Of a stretch of DNA of 64,000 bases, positions 8,428-16,721 are shown piece by piece. The notes below the pieces were generated by a model. The model worked only from the letters and a program-made list of their open reading frames with translations, did not search any database and had not been told where the DNA came from. This stretch comes from Tenacibaculum singaporense. Its GTDB lineage: Bacteria; Bacteroidota; Bacteroidia; Flavobacteriales; Flavobacteriaceae. The stretch spans positions 2,609,001 to 2,673,000 of the forward strand of contig NZ_CP032548.1 of assembly GCF_003867015.1 (NCBI RefSeq), in the 5' to 3' direction. A program made the position numbers and the translations under genes. Each line of letters starts with the position of its first letter. The stretch's first letter is position 1.

Positions 8428-9357
8428 ATGGATAACGGAATTTATGCAAAGTTCACCACTCCAAAAGGTGAAATTTTAGTAAACTTGGAATATGAAAAAA
8501 CTCCTGGAACTGTAGGTAACTTTGTTGCTTTAGCAGAAGGAAATTTAGAAAACTCAGCAAAACCACAAGGTACTCCTTATTATAATGGATTAAAATTCCA
8601 CCGTGTAATTGCTGATTTTATGATTCAAGGTGGTTGCCCTCAAGGAACAGGAACAGGAAACCCTGGTTACAAGTTTGATGACGAAATTCACCCTGAATTA
8701 AAACATGATGCTCCAGGAAAATTATCTATGGCAAACGCAGGTCCTGGAACCAACGGTTCTCAATTTTTCATTACACATGTTGCTACCCCTTGGTTAGACG
8801 GTAAACATACTGTTTTTGGTAGTGTTGTTGAAGGACAAAACGTTGTTGATGCTATTGCGCAAGACGATACTATGGATGTAGAAATTATTCGTGTTGGTGA
8901 TACTGCTGAAGCTTTTAATGCAGTAGAAGCTTTCAGAACTTTTGAAGGAGCTCGTGAAAAACGTGAAGCTGAAGCAAAAGCTAAACAAAAAGAATTATTA
9001 GATCAAGTAGCTGCTGGGTACGATGAGACTCCAAGCGGTTTACGTTATAAGATCTTACAAAACGGAGATGGGAAACAAGCTACTAAAGGAGCTATGGTTT
9101 CTGTACACTACAAAGGTCAGTTATTAGATGGAACTGTATTTGATTCTTCTTACAAACGTAAACAGCCTATCGATTTTGCTATTGGCGTTGGTCAGGTAAT
9201 TCCTGGTTGGGATGAAGGTATTCAGTTATTAAAAGTAGGTGATAAAGCTCGTTTAGTAATTCCATCTGACTTAGCATATGGTGCACAAGGTGCTGGTGGT
9301 GTAATTCCTCCAAACGCAACTTTAATTTTTGATGTTGAGTTAATGAATGTAAAATAA
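8428..9357 (+). CDS. Dual peptidyl-prolyl isomerase: cyclophilin domain fused to FKBP domain
   Basis: Catalyses cis-trans isomerisation of prolyl bonds with two unrelated domains. Residues 1-165 are a cyclophilin ([40 protein letters not shown]). Residues 165-200 form a charged helical linker ([16 protein letters not shown]). Residues 205-309 are an FKBP domain ([58 protein letters not shown]). There is no signal peptide, so the protein is cytoplasmic as annotated. Dual-family immunophilins of this order are known from Flavobacterium relatives. A terminator follows at 9385. It is monocistronic as far as can be seen. Confidence 0.95.
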   Translation: MDNGIYAKFTTPKGEILVNLEYEKTPGTVGNFVALAEGNLENSAKPQGTPYYNGLKFHRVIADFMIQGGCPQGTGTGNPGYKFDDEIHPELKHDAPGKLSMANAGPGTNGSQFFITHVATPWLDGKHTVFGSVVEGQNVVDAIAQDDTMDVEIIRVGDTAEAFNAVEAFRTFEGAREKREAEAKAKQKELLDQVAAGYDETPSGLRYKILQNGDGKQATKGAMVSVHYKGQLLDGTVFDSSYKRKQPIDFAIGVGQVIPGWDEGIQLLKVGDKARLVIPSDLAYGAQGAGGVIPPNATLIFDVELMNVK

Positions 9358-9384
9358 TAATTTACACCATATTATATTTTCAAT

Positions 9385-9415
9385 AAAGCCTTCATAGTTT
9401 ATGGAGGCTTTGTTT
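9385..9415 (+). terminator. Terminator after the cyclophilin-FKBP gene
   Basis: An 11-bp stem (9385-9395 with 9401-9411, one G-T pair) with loop AGTTT is followed by TTGTTT. It lies 27 bases after the stop codon. Confidence 0.75.
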
Positions 9416-9554
9416 ATACACTAACATCCCTTAATATTTAATTAATATTCATAACATTAAAGAACATATTACTTAATAGATTTATCATAATTACTTAAGA
9501 GCAAAAGAATAAAAAAGAGTGATTTTTACATCACCAAACAAGCTCTTAAACCCT

Positions 9555-10223
9555 ATGAAAACAACTTTACTTTTTTTAACATTTCTTCTTTTCTTTTCTA
9601 TTACAATAAAAGCTCAAGAAGTGTGTACTACACCAGAAGATAATGCTATTGATTTAAATGTTATAAGCACAAACAAATGCAATGTTGTTAATGAAAAACA
9701 AAAACCAAGAGAAAGAACTACAAAAACATTAATTGCCAGAAATAGAATAAAAAAAATAAGAAAAACACCGCAAAAAAGTCAATCAAGCTTAAGTGCTTCT
9801 TCCAAAGTTTCTATTGTCACAACAAACAACGATTTATCTATAAAAAATTCTTTAAAATCTCAAACTAAAGAAGTTCTATTTTCTGTTGTTGAACAAGTCC
9901 CTTTATTTCCTAAATGCAAAAATAGCTCTAACGAAAAGGCTAAGAAATGTTTTAAAGACAGCATGCAAAAACATTTCTCAAGAAACTATTTTCCTGAAGT
10001 CTTTTCAGAAGAAGGTATACATGGTAGAATTTTAATTCAATTTACTATAGATATTTATGGTAATCCAAAAAATATTCAAGTTGTTAGCTCTAAACCTAGT
10101 AAAGTAATTACTAGTGAGATTAACCGAATTATCAATAAACTTCCACAATTAGAATCAGGTAAGGAAAAAGGAATTCCTGTTGATGTTACATACTCTTTTC
10201 CTATAAATTTAATCTTAAATTAA
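9555..10223 (+). CDS. Secreted protein with TonB C-terminal-like domain (paralogue 1)
   Basis: First of three tandem paralogues. A cleavable signal peptide (KTTLLFLTFLLFFSITIKAQ) is followed by a short Cys-bearing N-terminal motif (VCTTPEDNAIDLNVIS..KC), a basic Ser/Thr/Lys linker, and a domain of about 95 residues. That domain begins VVEQVPLFPKC and contains GRILIQFTIDIYGNP and a C-terminal INRIINKLPQLESG, resembling the TonB C-terminal fold. It differs from energy-transducing TonB because it has no uncleaved anchor helix and no Pro-rich spacer, so it should be released to the periplasm or surface. The ATG at 9555 is preferred over the upstream GTG at 9519 because it starts directly at the signal peptide. 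It gives 222 residues. Confidence 0.8.
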   Translation: MKTTLLFLTFLLFFSITIKAQEVCTTPEDNAIDLNVISTNKCNVVNEKQKPRERTTKTLIARNRIKKIRKTPQKSQSSLSASSKVSIVTTNNDLSIKNSLKSQTKEVLFSVVEQVPLFPKCKNSSNEKAKKCFKDSMQKHFSRNYFPEVFSEEGIHGRILIQFTIDIYGNPKNIQVVSSKPSKVITSEINRIINKLPQLESGKEKGIPVDVTYSFPINLILN

Positions 10224-10295
10224 TATAAGATATTTATCTAGGTTTTCAGATAATTTTATTTTCGTGCTCCTTAAAAATTCCTCTTTAACACACAA

Positions 10296-10958
10296 ATGAA
10301 ACATATCTTTACCTTTTTTTTATTTTTAACATCATTATCTTATGCTCAAGAAAAATGTGAAACCCCAAATGAAAATATCCAAGATTTAAATACTATTAGT
10401 ATTACTAAATGCTCTATAGAAGATGTAAAAGAAGCTCTGGAAACTGAAAAAGTTAAAGAAATTTCGACAAGAAAAAGGCATCGTAAACTTAGAAAAACGA
10501 ATACCATTTCAGCAAAATTAAATAAAGTAGAGGAAATAAAAAATAAAAATTCTCTTGTTGAAAAACTAAATCTGAAAGAAGATATTTTAACCTCTCTAGA
10601 TAAAGTTCCTTTTCATTTAGTTGAACAAATCCCTTTGTTTAAGGAGTGTAAAAAAACTCCTATTCTGCAACAGTCAAAGTGTTTTGAAAAAGAAATGATT
10701 AAACACATTGTTAGAAATTTCGATTATCCAAAGGAAGCTTTACGAAAAAAGATTGAAGGTAAAATTCTAGTGCAATTTACTATTGATAAGAAAGGAAATG
10801 TTGTTGACATAAAGAAAAAAGGACCCGAAAATAGTGAGCTTTTAAAAAAGGAAGCCCATAGATTAATTGATGCACTTCCTAAATTTATTCCTGGCAGTCA
10901 TAAAGGAGATTTTGTTAACGTAAAATACGCTTTACCTATAATTTTCAGGGTTCCATAA
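10296..10958 (+). CDS. Secreted protein with TonB C-terminal-like domain (paralogue 2)
   Basis: Second tandem paralogue, 220 residues. The signal peptide (KHIFTFFLFLTSLSYAQ) is followed by EKCETPNENIQDLNTIS..KCSIED, matching the N-terminal motif of its neighbours. A Lys/Glu-rich linker leads to a TonB-C-like domain from about residue 107 (VPFHLVEQIPLFKEC, GKILVQFTIDKKGNVVDI, LPKFIPGSHKGDFVNVKY). Four Cys in two pairs (N-terminal motif, and EC/KCF in the domain) suggest disulfides outside the cytoplasm. The 72-base gap to paralogue 1 and 146-base gap to paralogue 3 suggest separate or partly shared transcription. The cellular role is unknown. Confidence 0.8.
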   Translation: MKHIFTFFLFLTSLSYAQEKCETPNENIQDLNTISITKCSIEDVKEALETEKVKEISTRKRHRKLRKTNTISAKLNKVEEIKNKNSLVEKLNLKEDILTSLDKVPFHLVEQIPLFKECKKTPILQQSKCFEKEMIKHIVRNFDYPKEALRKKIEGKILVQFTIDKKGNVVDIKKKGPENSELLKKEAHRLIDALPKFIPGSHKGDFVNVKYALPIIFRVP

Positions 10959-11020
10959 AAATTAATTTTATTTATTTTTTCCGTTAAATAGCTTTTTAGA
11001 AAACTGAATGACATAATAAG

Positions 11021-11051
11021 TTTGTTATATTCTATTTTTTATTTATATTTA
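11021..11051 (+). promoter_or_regulatory. Candidate promoter for the double-domain paralogue (TTTG - 19 nt - TATATTTA)
   Basis: TTTG at 11021-11024 and TATATTTA at 11044-11051 (one mismatch to TAnnTTTG) are separated by 19 bases, the preferred Bacteroidota spacing. The leader to the ATG would be about 50 bases. Confidence 0.45.
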
Positions 11052-11104
11052 CGGCGTTAGTTAACGATTAATTAACTTTACCAAACACTTAAAAATAGAG
11101 CACA

Positions 11105-12229
11105 ATGATTAAAAAATTCCCCTCAGTAGTAGCTGCTATGCTACTTTCTTTAGCGGCTGTAGGACAGGAAGTATGTACTACTCCAGATGAGCAAATCGCA
11201 GATCCTAACAGTATAACAAAATGTGCAATTGAAGACACCGATAATGGTGCAAAAAAACAACTATCTATTGAAGTCTCTACCAGAAGACGCGTTGTTCGTA
11301 AGAATAAAGAAGCGGTTTCTGCTATTGGAGGTATTAATTCTTCACAAAAGGTAGCTGACATAAAAAAGAAATCTTTATTAATTGGTAAACTTGAATTAGA
11401 AGATAATTCTGCTACAATTGAAAAAGTTCCTTTTAATTTAGTAGAAGAAATTCCTTTGTTTAGTAAATGTAACAACGTTCCTTTAATTAAGCAGGCAAAG
11501 TGTTTTGAAACTAACATGACTAAACACATTATTAAGAACTTTAACTACCCTCAAGATGCTATTGATGCTGGGATACAAGGAAGAGTTTTAGTTCAATTTA
11601 CTATAAACGAACAAGGAAATGTTGAAGATATATTAATGCGTGGACCTAAAGGTGGTGAATCTTTAGAAAAAGAAGCGGAAAGAATCATTAATGATCTTCC
11701 TAAATTTATTCCAGGAAAGCACAACGGTAGAACTGTTAAGGTAAAATACGGAGTGCCTATTACGTTTAAAGCACCTGGAGCAACTAATAATAATTCATCA
11801 AGAACTACGAAAAAAGTTGTTGCTAAGAGAACTTCTAACGTTGTTAAAAAGGAAAAAGTTATTACTGACTTTGTAAAGTTTGTGGAGGTACAAAGTATTC
11901 CTCAGTTTAAAGCTTGTACTAAGGTTCCTGACATGCAAAAATTAACATGTTTTAATGAAAGAATGGTTAGCCATATTCAAAGAAATTTTAACTATCCAGC
12001 TGCAGCTGCTGAACAAAACATTGAAGGTAGAGTTTGGGTACGCTTTATAATTGACAAAAAAGGAGAGGTAACTAATATTAAAATGAAAGGCCCTGAAAAT
12101 GGTCAATTATTAGAACTGGAAGCTAAGAGAATGGTTTCTAAACTACCTAAATTTGTTCCTGGAGAGCATAATGGTAAAGCTGCTAATGTTGAATACTACA
12201 TTCCTGTTAACTTTAAATTACATGAATAA
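11105..12229 (+). CDS. Secreted protein with two TonB C-terminal-like domains (paralogue 3)
   Basis: Third member, 374 residues. A short signal peptide (FPSVVAAMLLSLAAVG) precedes QEVCTTPDEQIADPNSITKCAIED, the family N-terminal motif. Two copies of the domain follow. Copy 1 spans about 100-225 (VPFNLVEEIPLFSKC to VKYGVPITFKAPG) and copy 2 about 255-374 (VEVQSIPQFKACTKVP to VEYYIPVNFKL). A Ser/Thr/Lys linker joins them. Both copies keep the paired Cys and the ILVQFTI/WVRFIID strand. Internal duplication after gene duplication is the simplest history. The protein lacks a membrane anchor, so it is unlikely to energise receptors as TonB does. A terminator follows at 12254. Confidence 0.82.
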   Translation: MIKKFPSVVAAMLLSLAAVGQEVCTTPDEQIADPNSITKCAIEDTDNGAKKQLSIEVSTRRRVVRKNKEAVSAIGGINSSQKVADIKKKSLLIGKLELEDNSATIEKVPFNLVEEIPLFSKCNNVPLIKQAKCFETNMTKHIIKNFNYPQDAIDAGIQGRVLVQFTINEQGNVEDILMRGPKGGESLEKEAERIINDLPKFIPGKHNGRTVKVKYGVPITFKAPGATNNNSSRTTKKVVAKRTSNVVKKEKVITDFVKFVEVQSIPQFKACTKVPDMQKLTCFNERMVSHIQRNFNYPAAAAEQNIEGRVWVRFIIDKKGEVTNIKMKGPENGQLLELEAKRMVSKLPKFVPGEHNGKAANVEYYIPVNFKLHE

Positions 12230-12253
12230 AAACTCTTAAAAGTGTTTATATAT

Positions 12254-12286
12254 AAAAAGCTTCTAATTAAATTTAGAAGCTTTTTT
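12254..12286. terminator. Terminator after the TonB-C-like gene cluster
   Basis: A 13-bp stem (12254-12266 with 12273-12285) with a 6-base loop is followed by a T-run (TTTTTTATTTT). It lies 24 bases after the stop of paralogue 3. Confidence 0.8.
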
Positions 12287-12511
12287 ATTTTATATAGATT
12301 AAGTTGATTAGTTACTATACTTTTCTCCAAAAGTACAGTACCTATTAACTTCAAAACCAATACAGATTAGAATACTATATTCATACTCCACTCCTCGATT
12401 AATATGCAAATGGTATATACTTTATAATTTTACCCTGTTTATGACGTATAATAAACAAACTTCTACACCTCTTTAATTACTTATTCCACTATTTCTTTTA
12501 AAACAAACAGA
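12287..12511. other. Intergenic stretch between two terminators, no gene seen
   Basis: AT-rich spacer between the convergent TonB-C-like cluster and the Lys/Glu-rich gene. I found no open frame of useful length, no promoter box of the TAnnTTTG type that leads to a gene, and no repeat. Confidence 0.5.
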
Positions 12512-12545
12512 AAAGAGGTAGTATTTAGTTAAATACTACCTCTTT
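12512..12545. terminator. Bidirectional terminator hairpin
   Basis: A perfect 15-bp stem (12512-12526 with 12531-12545) with a 4-base loop. On the minus strand it follows the stop of the Lys/Glu-rich gene; on the plus strand it is followed by CTTTTTT. Confidence 0.8.
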
Positions 12546-12570
12546 CTTTTTTGTTACTCTAATCTAATGA

Positions 12571-13197
12571 TTACTTCTTCTCTTCTGGAAATAATATTTT
12601 CTTTAAAGCTTCTTTGTCTTTTCTAATTTTCTCTTTTTCCTCTTGAATCTTTTTATCAAGTTCACTAAGCCTTTCATTAGCTTTACGTACTACTTCTTCT
12701 TTTTCTTTAGCTTCTTCTTCTGAAATTTCCTTATTCTCTTTAGCTTCTTTTATTCTCTCTTGAGCTTTTTTAACCTTTTCTCTTCCTCTATTTAAAACTC
12801 CTTCACTATCACGGATGTTTTTTTCTTGCTCTTCAATTCTTTGTTTAGCTTCATTTGATCTAATTTTTCCAAACTCTCTCCCACTCATTCCATTCTTATC
12901 TCGACCATAAGCATTACCTTTTCCTTTATTCTCTTTATCTACTTCAGATTTTTTCTGCTTTTTTTCTTTCAGCTGTTTATCCTTCTTCATTTCTTGGGCT
13001 TTGTCTTTCCCTTTTTCTTTTGCCTTATCAACTTCTTGCTCAAGTTCTTCTTTTACTTCTTTTGCTTTCTCTTTTCCTTTTTGCTTAACCTCTACACTTT
13101 TTTCTTTTCCTTTACCCTTTCCTTGTGCAAAAGTTTGCTGAGTTCCTATAAAGGCAAAAAGCATTACGATTGATACTATTAGTTTTATATTTTTCAT
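12571..13197 (-). CDS. Secreted Lys/Glu-rich coiled-coil protein
   Basis: 208 residues: a signal peptide (IKLIVSIVMLFAFIGTQQTFAQ) followed by an almost purely charged mature chain rich in Lys, Glu and Gly (GKGKGKEKS at its start). There is a central conserved-looking patch GNAYGRDKNGMSGREFGKIR at about 92-111. The rest is long heptad-like helix (EQEKNIRDSEGVLNRG, RKANERLSELDKKI). It should form an extended periplasmic coiled coil. No family was recognised apart from low-complexity similarity. It lies 17 bases downstream of a small lipoprotein on the same strand, so both are probably one transcript. Confidence 0.7.
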   Translation of the reverse strand: MKNIKLIVSIVMLFAFIGTQQTFAQGKGKGKEKSVEVKQKGKEKAKEVKEELEQEVDKAKEKGKDKAQEMKKDKQLKEKKQKKSEVDKENKGKGNAYGRDKNGMSGREFGKIRSNEAKQRIEEQEKNIRDSEGVLNRGREKVKKAQERIKEAKENKEISEEEAKEKEEVVRKANERLSELDKKIQEEKEKIRKDKEALKKILFPEEKK

Positions 13198-13214
13198 AAT
13201 GTTTAAGTTTTTAA

Positions 13215-13424
13215 TTATATAATACTGTCTAATTCTTGCAACTGTTCTTCAAACTTCTTAGTTGCTTCATTTAATTTGTCTATACCAGCTTTTACTTCAT
13301 TCTCTATAGAATCTATTTTTTTTATAGCTGCTTCTATTTTCTGTTTTTCCTCTTGTTCTTTCTTTTTATCTGTACAAGAAACCATAAAAAGAATTCCGAA
13401 TGTTAAAATCAATAGTTTTTTCAT
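13215..13424 (-). CDS. Small coiled-coil lipoprotein, 69 residues
   Basis: A lipoprotein signal ends at the lipobox FMVSC (Cys at residue 17, followed by TDKKKEQEE). The mature chain of about 50 residues is one amphipathic helix (IEAAIKKIDSIENEVKAG), reminiscent in size and design of Lpp-type murein lipoproteins but without recognisable sequence similarity. It sits directly upstream of the Lys/Glu-rich secreted coiled-coil protein, so the two may interact. The ATG is the first possible start. Confidence 0.75.
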   Translation of the reverse strand: MKKLLILTFGILFMVSCTDKKKEQEEKQKIEAAIKKIDSIENEVKAGIDKLNEATKKFEEQLQELDSII

Positions 13425-13500
13425 AATTTAATTAATAGGTTAATATATACTAAGACACTTAAACTACTATAAAGTCACTATAGACAATTAGCTGTTTAAG

Positions 13501-13529
13501 CAAAAAGCCAGCATAATGCTGGCTTTTTG
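13501..13529. terminator. Terminator downstream of the OmpA lipoprotein
   Basis: A near-perfect palindrome with 14-base arms (13501-13514 and 13516-13529) and T5/A5 at the ends. It lies 16 bases after the stop of the minus-strand OmpA lipoprotein gene. Confidence 0.75.
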
Positions 13530-13544
13530 TTATTTTATAAATGA

Positions 13545-14414
13545 TTAAGGTTTTATATTTTCTTCCTCAGCTAATAAACCGAAAAACTTATCTAAATTTG
13601 GTAAAATTACAATTCTCGTTCTTCTATTTCTAGCTCTATTAGCAGCTGAACTATTTTCAACAAGAGGTACTGAACTACCTCTTCCCGAAGCTATTAATCT
13701 ACTTGGATCAACCTTATATTTTTTCTCTAAAAGTCTAACAATAGATGTTGCTCTTTTTACACTTAAATCCCAGTTATCTTCAACAACTTCATTGCGAATT
13801 GGTCTTGAATCAGTATGTCCTTCAATCATAACATCCATACTTGGCTCAGAGTTAATTACATCAGCTAATTTTTTTATTAGTTTATGTGCATTTTTTTTAA
13901 CTCTGTAACTTGCTGTATTGAATAACATTTTATCTGAAACAGAAATCATTACAACCGTTTGGTCAATATCAATATTTACATCTTCATCGTTTTCTAACTC
14001 TGATGTATTTATTGATTTTTTAAGGTTATGAGCAATCGCTACATTCATAGAATCTTTTAACGTTTTAGCATTAGCTAACTCAGCTGGGTCAACGTTTTTA
14101 AGCGTTTCTCTCATTTTTTCTTTTACAGAATTAGAAATTACAGCTGACTTACCAACCATGTCTAACTTAACGTTATTTTCTTCATGAAGTGATTCATTTA
14201 CGCTTTTTAATGAATTAATCTTTTCATTGTAGTCATCAACTCTCTTCTCAATTTTAGCAAACTTAGCTTCAAGTTGCTCCTTTTCTAGAGTTGTCTTTTG
14301 TAAATTTCCTCTTGTATCATTGTACTTCTGTTCTAACTCAACATACTTCTTTTTTGACACACAAGACGTCATTGTTAGAGCCAATAACGCCAAAGGAATA
14401 AATAGTTTTTTCAT
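13545..14414 (-). CDS. OmpA-family lipoprotein
   Basis: 289 residues. The lipobox LALTMTSC places a lipidated Cys at 18. Residues 25-85 are a heptad-rich coiled coil (YVELEQKYNDTRGNLQKT). The C-terminal OmpA domain (about 150-270) carries ISVSDKMLFNTASYRV, the peptidoglycan-binding core MIEGHTDSRPI, WDLSVKRATSIVRLL, and RIVILPNLD after the NRARNRRTRI motif. It should sit in the outer membrane and hold diaminopimelate peptidoglycan, tethering the envelope. It has terminators on both sides (13.50 kb and 14.49 kb) and is therefore monocistronic. A C-terminal acidic tail (LLAEEENIKP) is unremarkable. Confidence 0.93.
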   Translation of the reverse strand: MKKLFIPLALLALTMTSCVSKKKYVELEQKYNDTRGNLQKTTLEKEQLEAKFAKIEKRVDDYNEKINSLKSVNESLHEENNVKLDMVGKSAVISNSVKEKMRETLKNVDPAELANAKTLKDSMNVAIAHNLKKSINTSELENDEDVNIDIDQTVVMISVSDKMLFNTASYRVKKNAHKLIKKLADVINSEPSMDVMIEGHTDSRPIRNEVVEDNWDLSVKRATSIVRLLEKKYKVDPSRLIASGRGSSVPLVENSSAANRARNRRTRIVILPNLDKFFGLLAEEENIKP

Positions 14415-14489
14415 AATTAATAATAATGATAATAAGTTAATGTAACCTTATAACTTAATTTTTATCATAATATTATACTAGTACAAATA

Positions 14490-14518
14490 AAAAACTCCTT
14501 TTTTTAAAAGGAGTTTTT
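14490..14518. terminator. Terminator of the adhesin-PorP-OmpA operon
   Basis: A 13-bp stem (14490-14502 with 14506-14518) lies 35 bases beyond the stop of the PD40-OmpA gene on the minus strand. The arms carry A5/T5, giving a T-run on either strand. Confidence 0.75.
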
Positions 14519-14553
14519 AACTTAATTATATCACAGTTATTAGTAAAGAAATT

Positions 14554-16710
14554 TTAATTTCTGTAATTCACTTTTACTTCTTTATCTATTTTATCACAAT
14601 CTTCTTCTTTTCCTTTAAAACACTTATTATTCTCAGGCCTTAAACTTCGTCCTGACCTCTTTAAATTCTTACTTAAAAACTCTAAAAAATTACTTTTTTT
14701 AGTTGCTATTCTTTTCCTTACTCTTCTCTTTTCTTGCTCTTGTCGTATTTCTATAGATTCACTTCCTTTTATAATGTAAAAATATGAACGTCTGTTTAAT
14801 TGGTATTCTTCTTCAGTACATTTTTTTCCATCAACACAATCATTTAATGGTTTATCTTCTCCGTAACCTATAGCGCTTTCAATTCTATTACTTGCAATAC
14901 CTCTTGATAAAATATAATCTCTAGTAGATTTTGCTCTTTTATCAGACAACATTCTATTATAATCTTTACGACCACGACTATCTGTATGTGATTCTATTTT
15001 AATCACTATTTCAGGATGATTTGTCATTACTGTTACAATATTTTCTAATTCATATTCAGCATCCTCTCTAATAACAGATTTATCATAATCAAAATAAATA
15101 GGTTTTATTACTATTTGGTTTCCTATAATTAACGGCGTTAATTTTATGTTTGCTGTTACTTCATTATTCCTTTTACTATTAGTTGATACAACGCTTCTAC
15201 CTGATCTATGATCTAATTTAGTTGCTGTAACTGTATAGGTATTATTACATGGCACATCTTTAAAAGTATAGTTACCTAAACTATCAGAAACTGTTTCTGC
15301 TATAATTTCTTTTTCCTTATTAATTAACTTTATCACAGCTGCATCTACTGGAGCATTTGTTTTGTTATTCTTTATTACTCCTTTAACAATTTGTGTACAA
15401 ACTGGTGGGTCTGTGTAGATGAAGAAGCTATAGATATCATCATCACCTTTTCCTTTTTCTCTATTTGACGAGAAGAAACCTCTTTTTCCATTTTTACTTA
15501 TAAAAAATGAAAAGTCGTCTTTTTTACTATTAAATGGATATCCTAAATTTTCTGGTGAAGATAATGTACCATTGTCATTAATCTTTGCCTGAAAAATATC
15601 AAGAAGACCTAAACCTAAATGCCCATTTGATGAAAAATATAGTACATTATCATCCCCTACATAAGGAAAAACTTCTTTTTCAGGTGTATTTATAGTACTT
15701 CCCAAATTTACAGGTTCCCCGTACTCATCTTTACCTTTTATTTCAACCTTATAAATATCAGATTGTCCATATCCTCCAGGCATATTAGAAACAAAATATA
15801 ATGTTTTTTCATCTGGACTTAAGGCTGGGTGCCCTGTGGAATACTCATCATTATTAAATGGTAACTCTTTAACATTAACCCAATAACCATTCACATAACT
15901 AGCCTTGTAAATTTTTAAGTTAGATGTATTTTTCTTACTTCTTCTAGCCCTTTTTCCTTCTGAGTTGTTTCTTGTAAAGTAAATTGTTTTCCCATCTTTT
16001 GTAAAAATAGGCGTAGATTCATGAAGTTCAGAAGCTATTGGTTCTCCAAGCTTTTGAATGTTTCCTAAAACTAGGATAGTATCTTGTTTACTACCTTCCA
16101 ATGTTTGTATTTCCTCTTCTGCCTTGTAAATATTTAAGAATGGTTGATTATTCCATTTATATATTTTTTGTCTTTTTGAATCATTAGGTACAGAAGATGA
16201 AAAATATGATTTTCCATTCAATAAGAACCCTCCAAAATCTGAATATGGTGTATTTATTGCTAAATTTCTTACCCCTATCCTTTTTTCTTGATTGTTGTAA
16301 TCTGATAAATAACTATCCTTCTTAAGCTCTTCATTTAGACTACTCTTTCGAGCTTGAGCTAATGTTAAAAATATTGAGTCTGATTTTTTATATTTCCCAT
16401 TACTCCTTAAAGCTTGAGCGTACTTAAATAAATGTTTTTCTTCAACTTTTTCGTTAAAATTAGAAATAAGTTTTTGGTACCAAACTTCTGCTTCTTTAGT
16501 ATCTGAATTATTATAATAAGATTCTGCTAACCTGCTTAATACATGTTGAGAGCTATCCCCTTTGATTAATACTAAATCTTTATATAATTTAGCTGATTGA
16601 ACATAAGAAAACTCTTCAAAATAACGATCTGCTACCTTTCTACTCTGACCAAAAACATTCACAGTTAACACTAACAATGCTGTTAACGCTAGTAATTTTT
16701 TAAAATTCAT
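14554..16710 (-). CDS. OmpA-family protein with TPR, PD40 and carboxypeptidase-regulatory-like domains (T9SS-associated)
   Basis: 718 residues, with a signal peptide (KKLLALTALLVLTVNVFGQ). Domains in order: N-terminal helical TPR-like repeats (about 22-130, ADRYFEEFSYVQSAKLYKDL), PD40 beta-propeller blades (about 140-430, GHPALSPDEKTLYFVSNM, YFSSNGHLGLG), a carboxypeptidase-regulatory-like sandwich (about 440-525, VKGVIKNNKTNAPVDAAVI), and an OmpA domain (about 530-650, IYFDYDKSVIREDAEYELE, IESHTDSRG). A basic C-terminal tail of about 65 residues follows. This domain order is typical of proteins encoded next to PorP/SprF. It probably anchors the secretion or adhesin complex to peptidoglycan. 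It follows porP after 11 bases and is the last gene of the giant-adhesin operon. Confidence 0.93.
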   Translation of the reverse strand: MNFKKLLALTALLVLTVNVFGQSRKVADRYFEEFSYVQSAKLYKDLVLIKGDSSQHVLSRLAESYYNNSDTKEAEVWYQKLISNFNEKVEEKHLFKYAQALRSNGKYKKSDSIFLTLAQARKSSLNEELKKDSYLSDYNNQEKRIGVRNLAINTPYSDFGGFLLNGKSYFSSSVPNDSKRQKIYKWNNQPFLNIYKAEEEIQTLEGSKQDTILVLGNIQKLGEPIASELHESTPIFTKDGKTIYFTRNNSEGKRARRSKKNTSNLKIYKASYVNGYWVNVKELPFNNDEYSTGHPALSPDEKTLYFVSNMPGGYGQSDIYKVEIKGKDEYGEPVNLGSTINTPEKEVFPYVGDDNVLYFSSNGHLGLGLLDIFQAKINDNGTLSSPENLGYPFNSKKDDFSFFISKNGKRGFFSSNREKGKGDDDIYSFFIYTDPPVCTQIVKGVIKNNKTNAPVDAAVIKLINKEKEIIAETVSDSLGNYTFKDVPCNNTYTVTATKLDHRSGRSVVSTNSKRNNEVTANIKLTPLIIGNQIVIKPIYFDYDKSVIREDAEYELENIVTVMTNHPEIVIKIESHTDSRGRKDYNRMLSDKRAKSTRDYILSRGIASNRIESAIGYGEDKPLNDCVDGKKCTEEEYQLNRRSYFYIIKGSESIEIRQEQEKRRVRKRIATKKSNFLEFLSKNLKRSGRSLRPENNKCFKGKEEDCDKIDKEVKVNYRN

Positions 16711-16721
16711 TTTTTCCTTTT

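Noticed and set aside
9519..9554. GTG start for TonB-C-like paralogue 1
   Set aside because: It would place 12 extra residues before a normal signal peptide; the ATG at 9555 fits better.
9555..12229. Classical TonB energy transducers
   Set aside because: Signals are cleavable, Pro-rich spacers are absent, and no exbB/exbD lies nearby.
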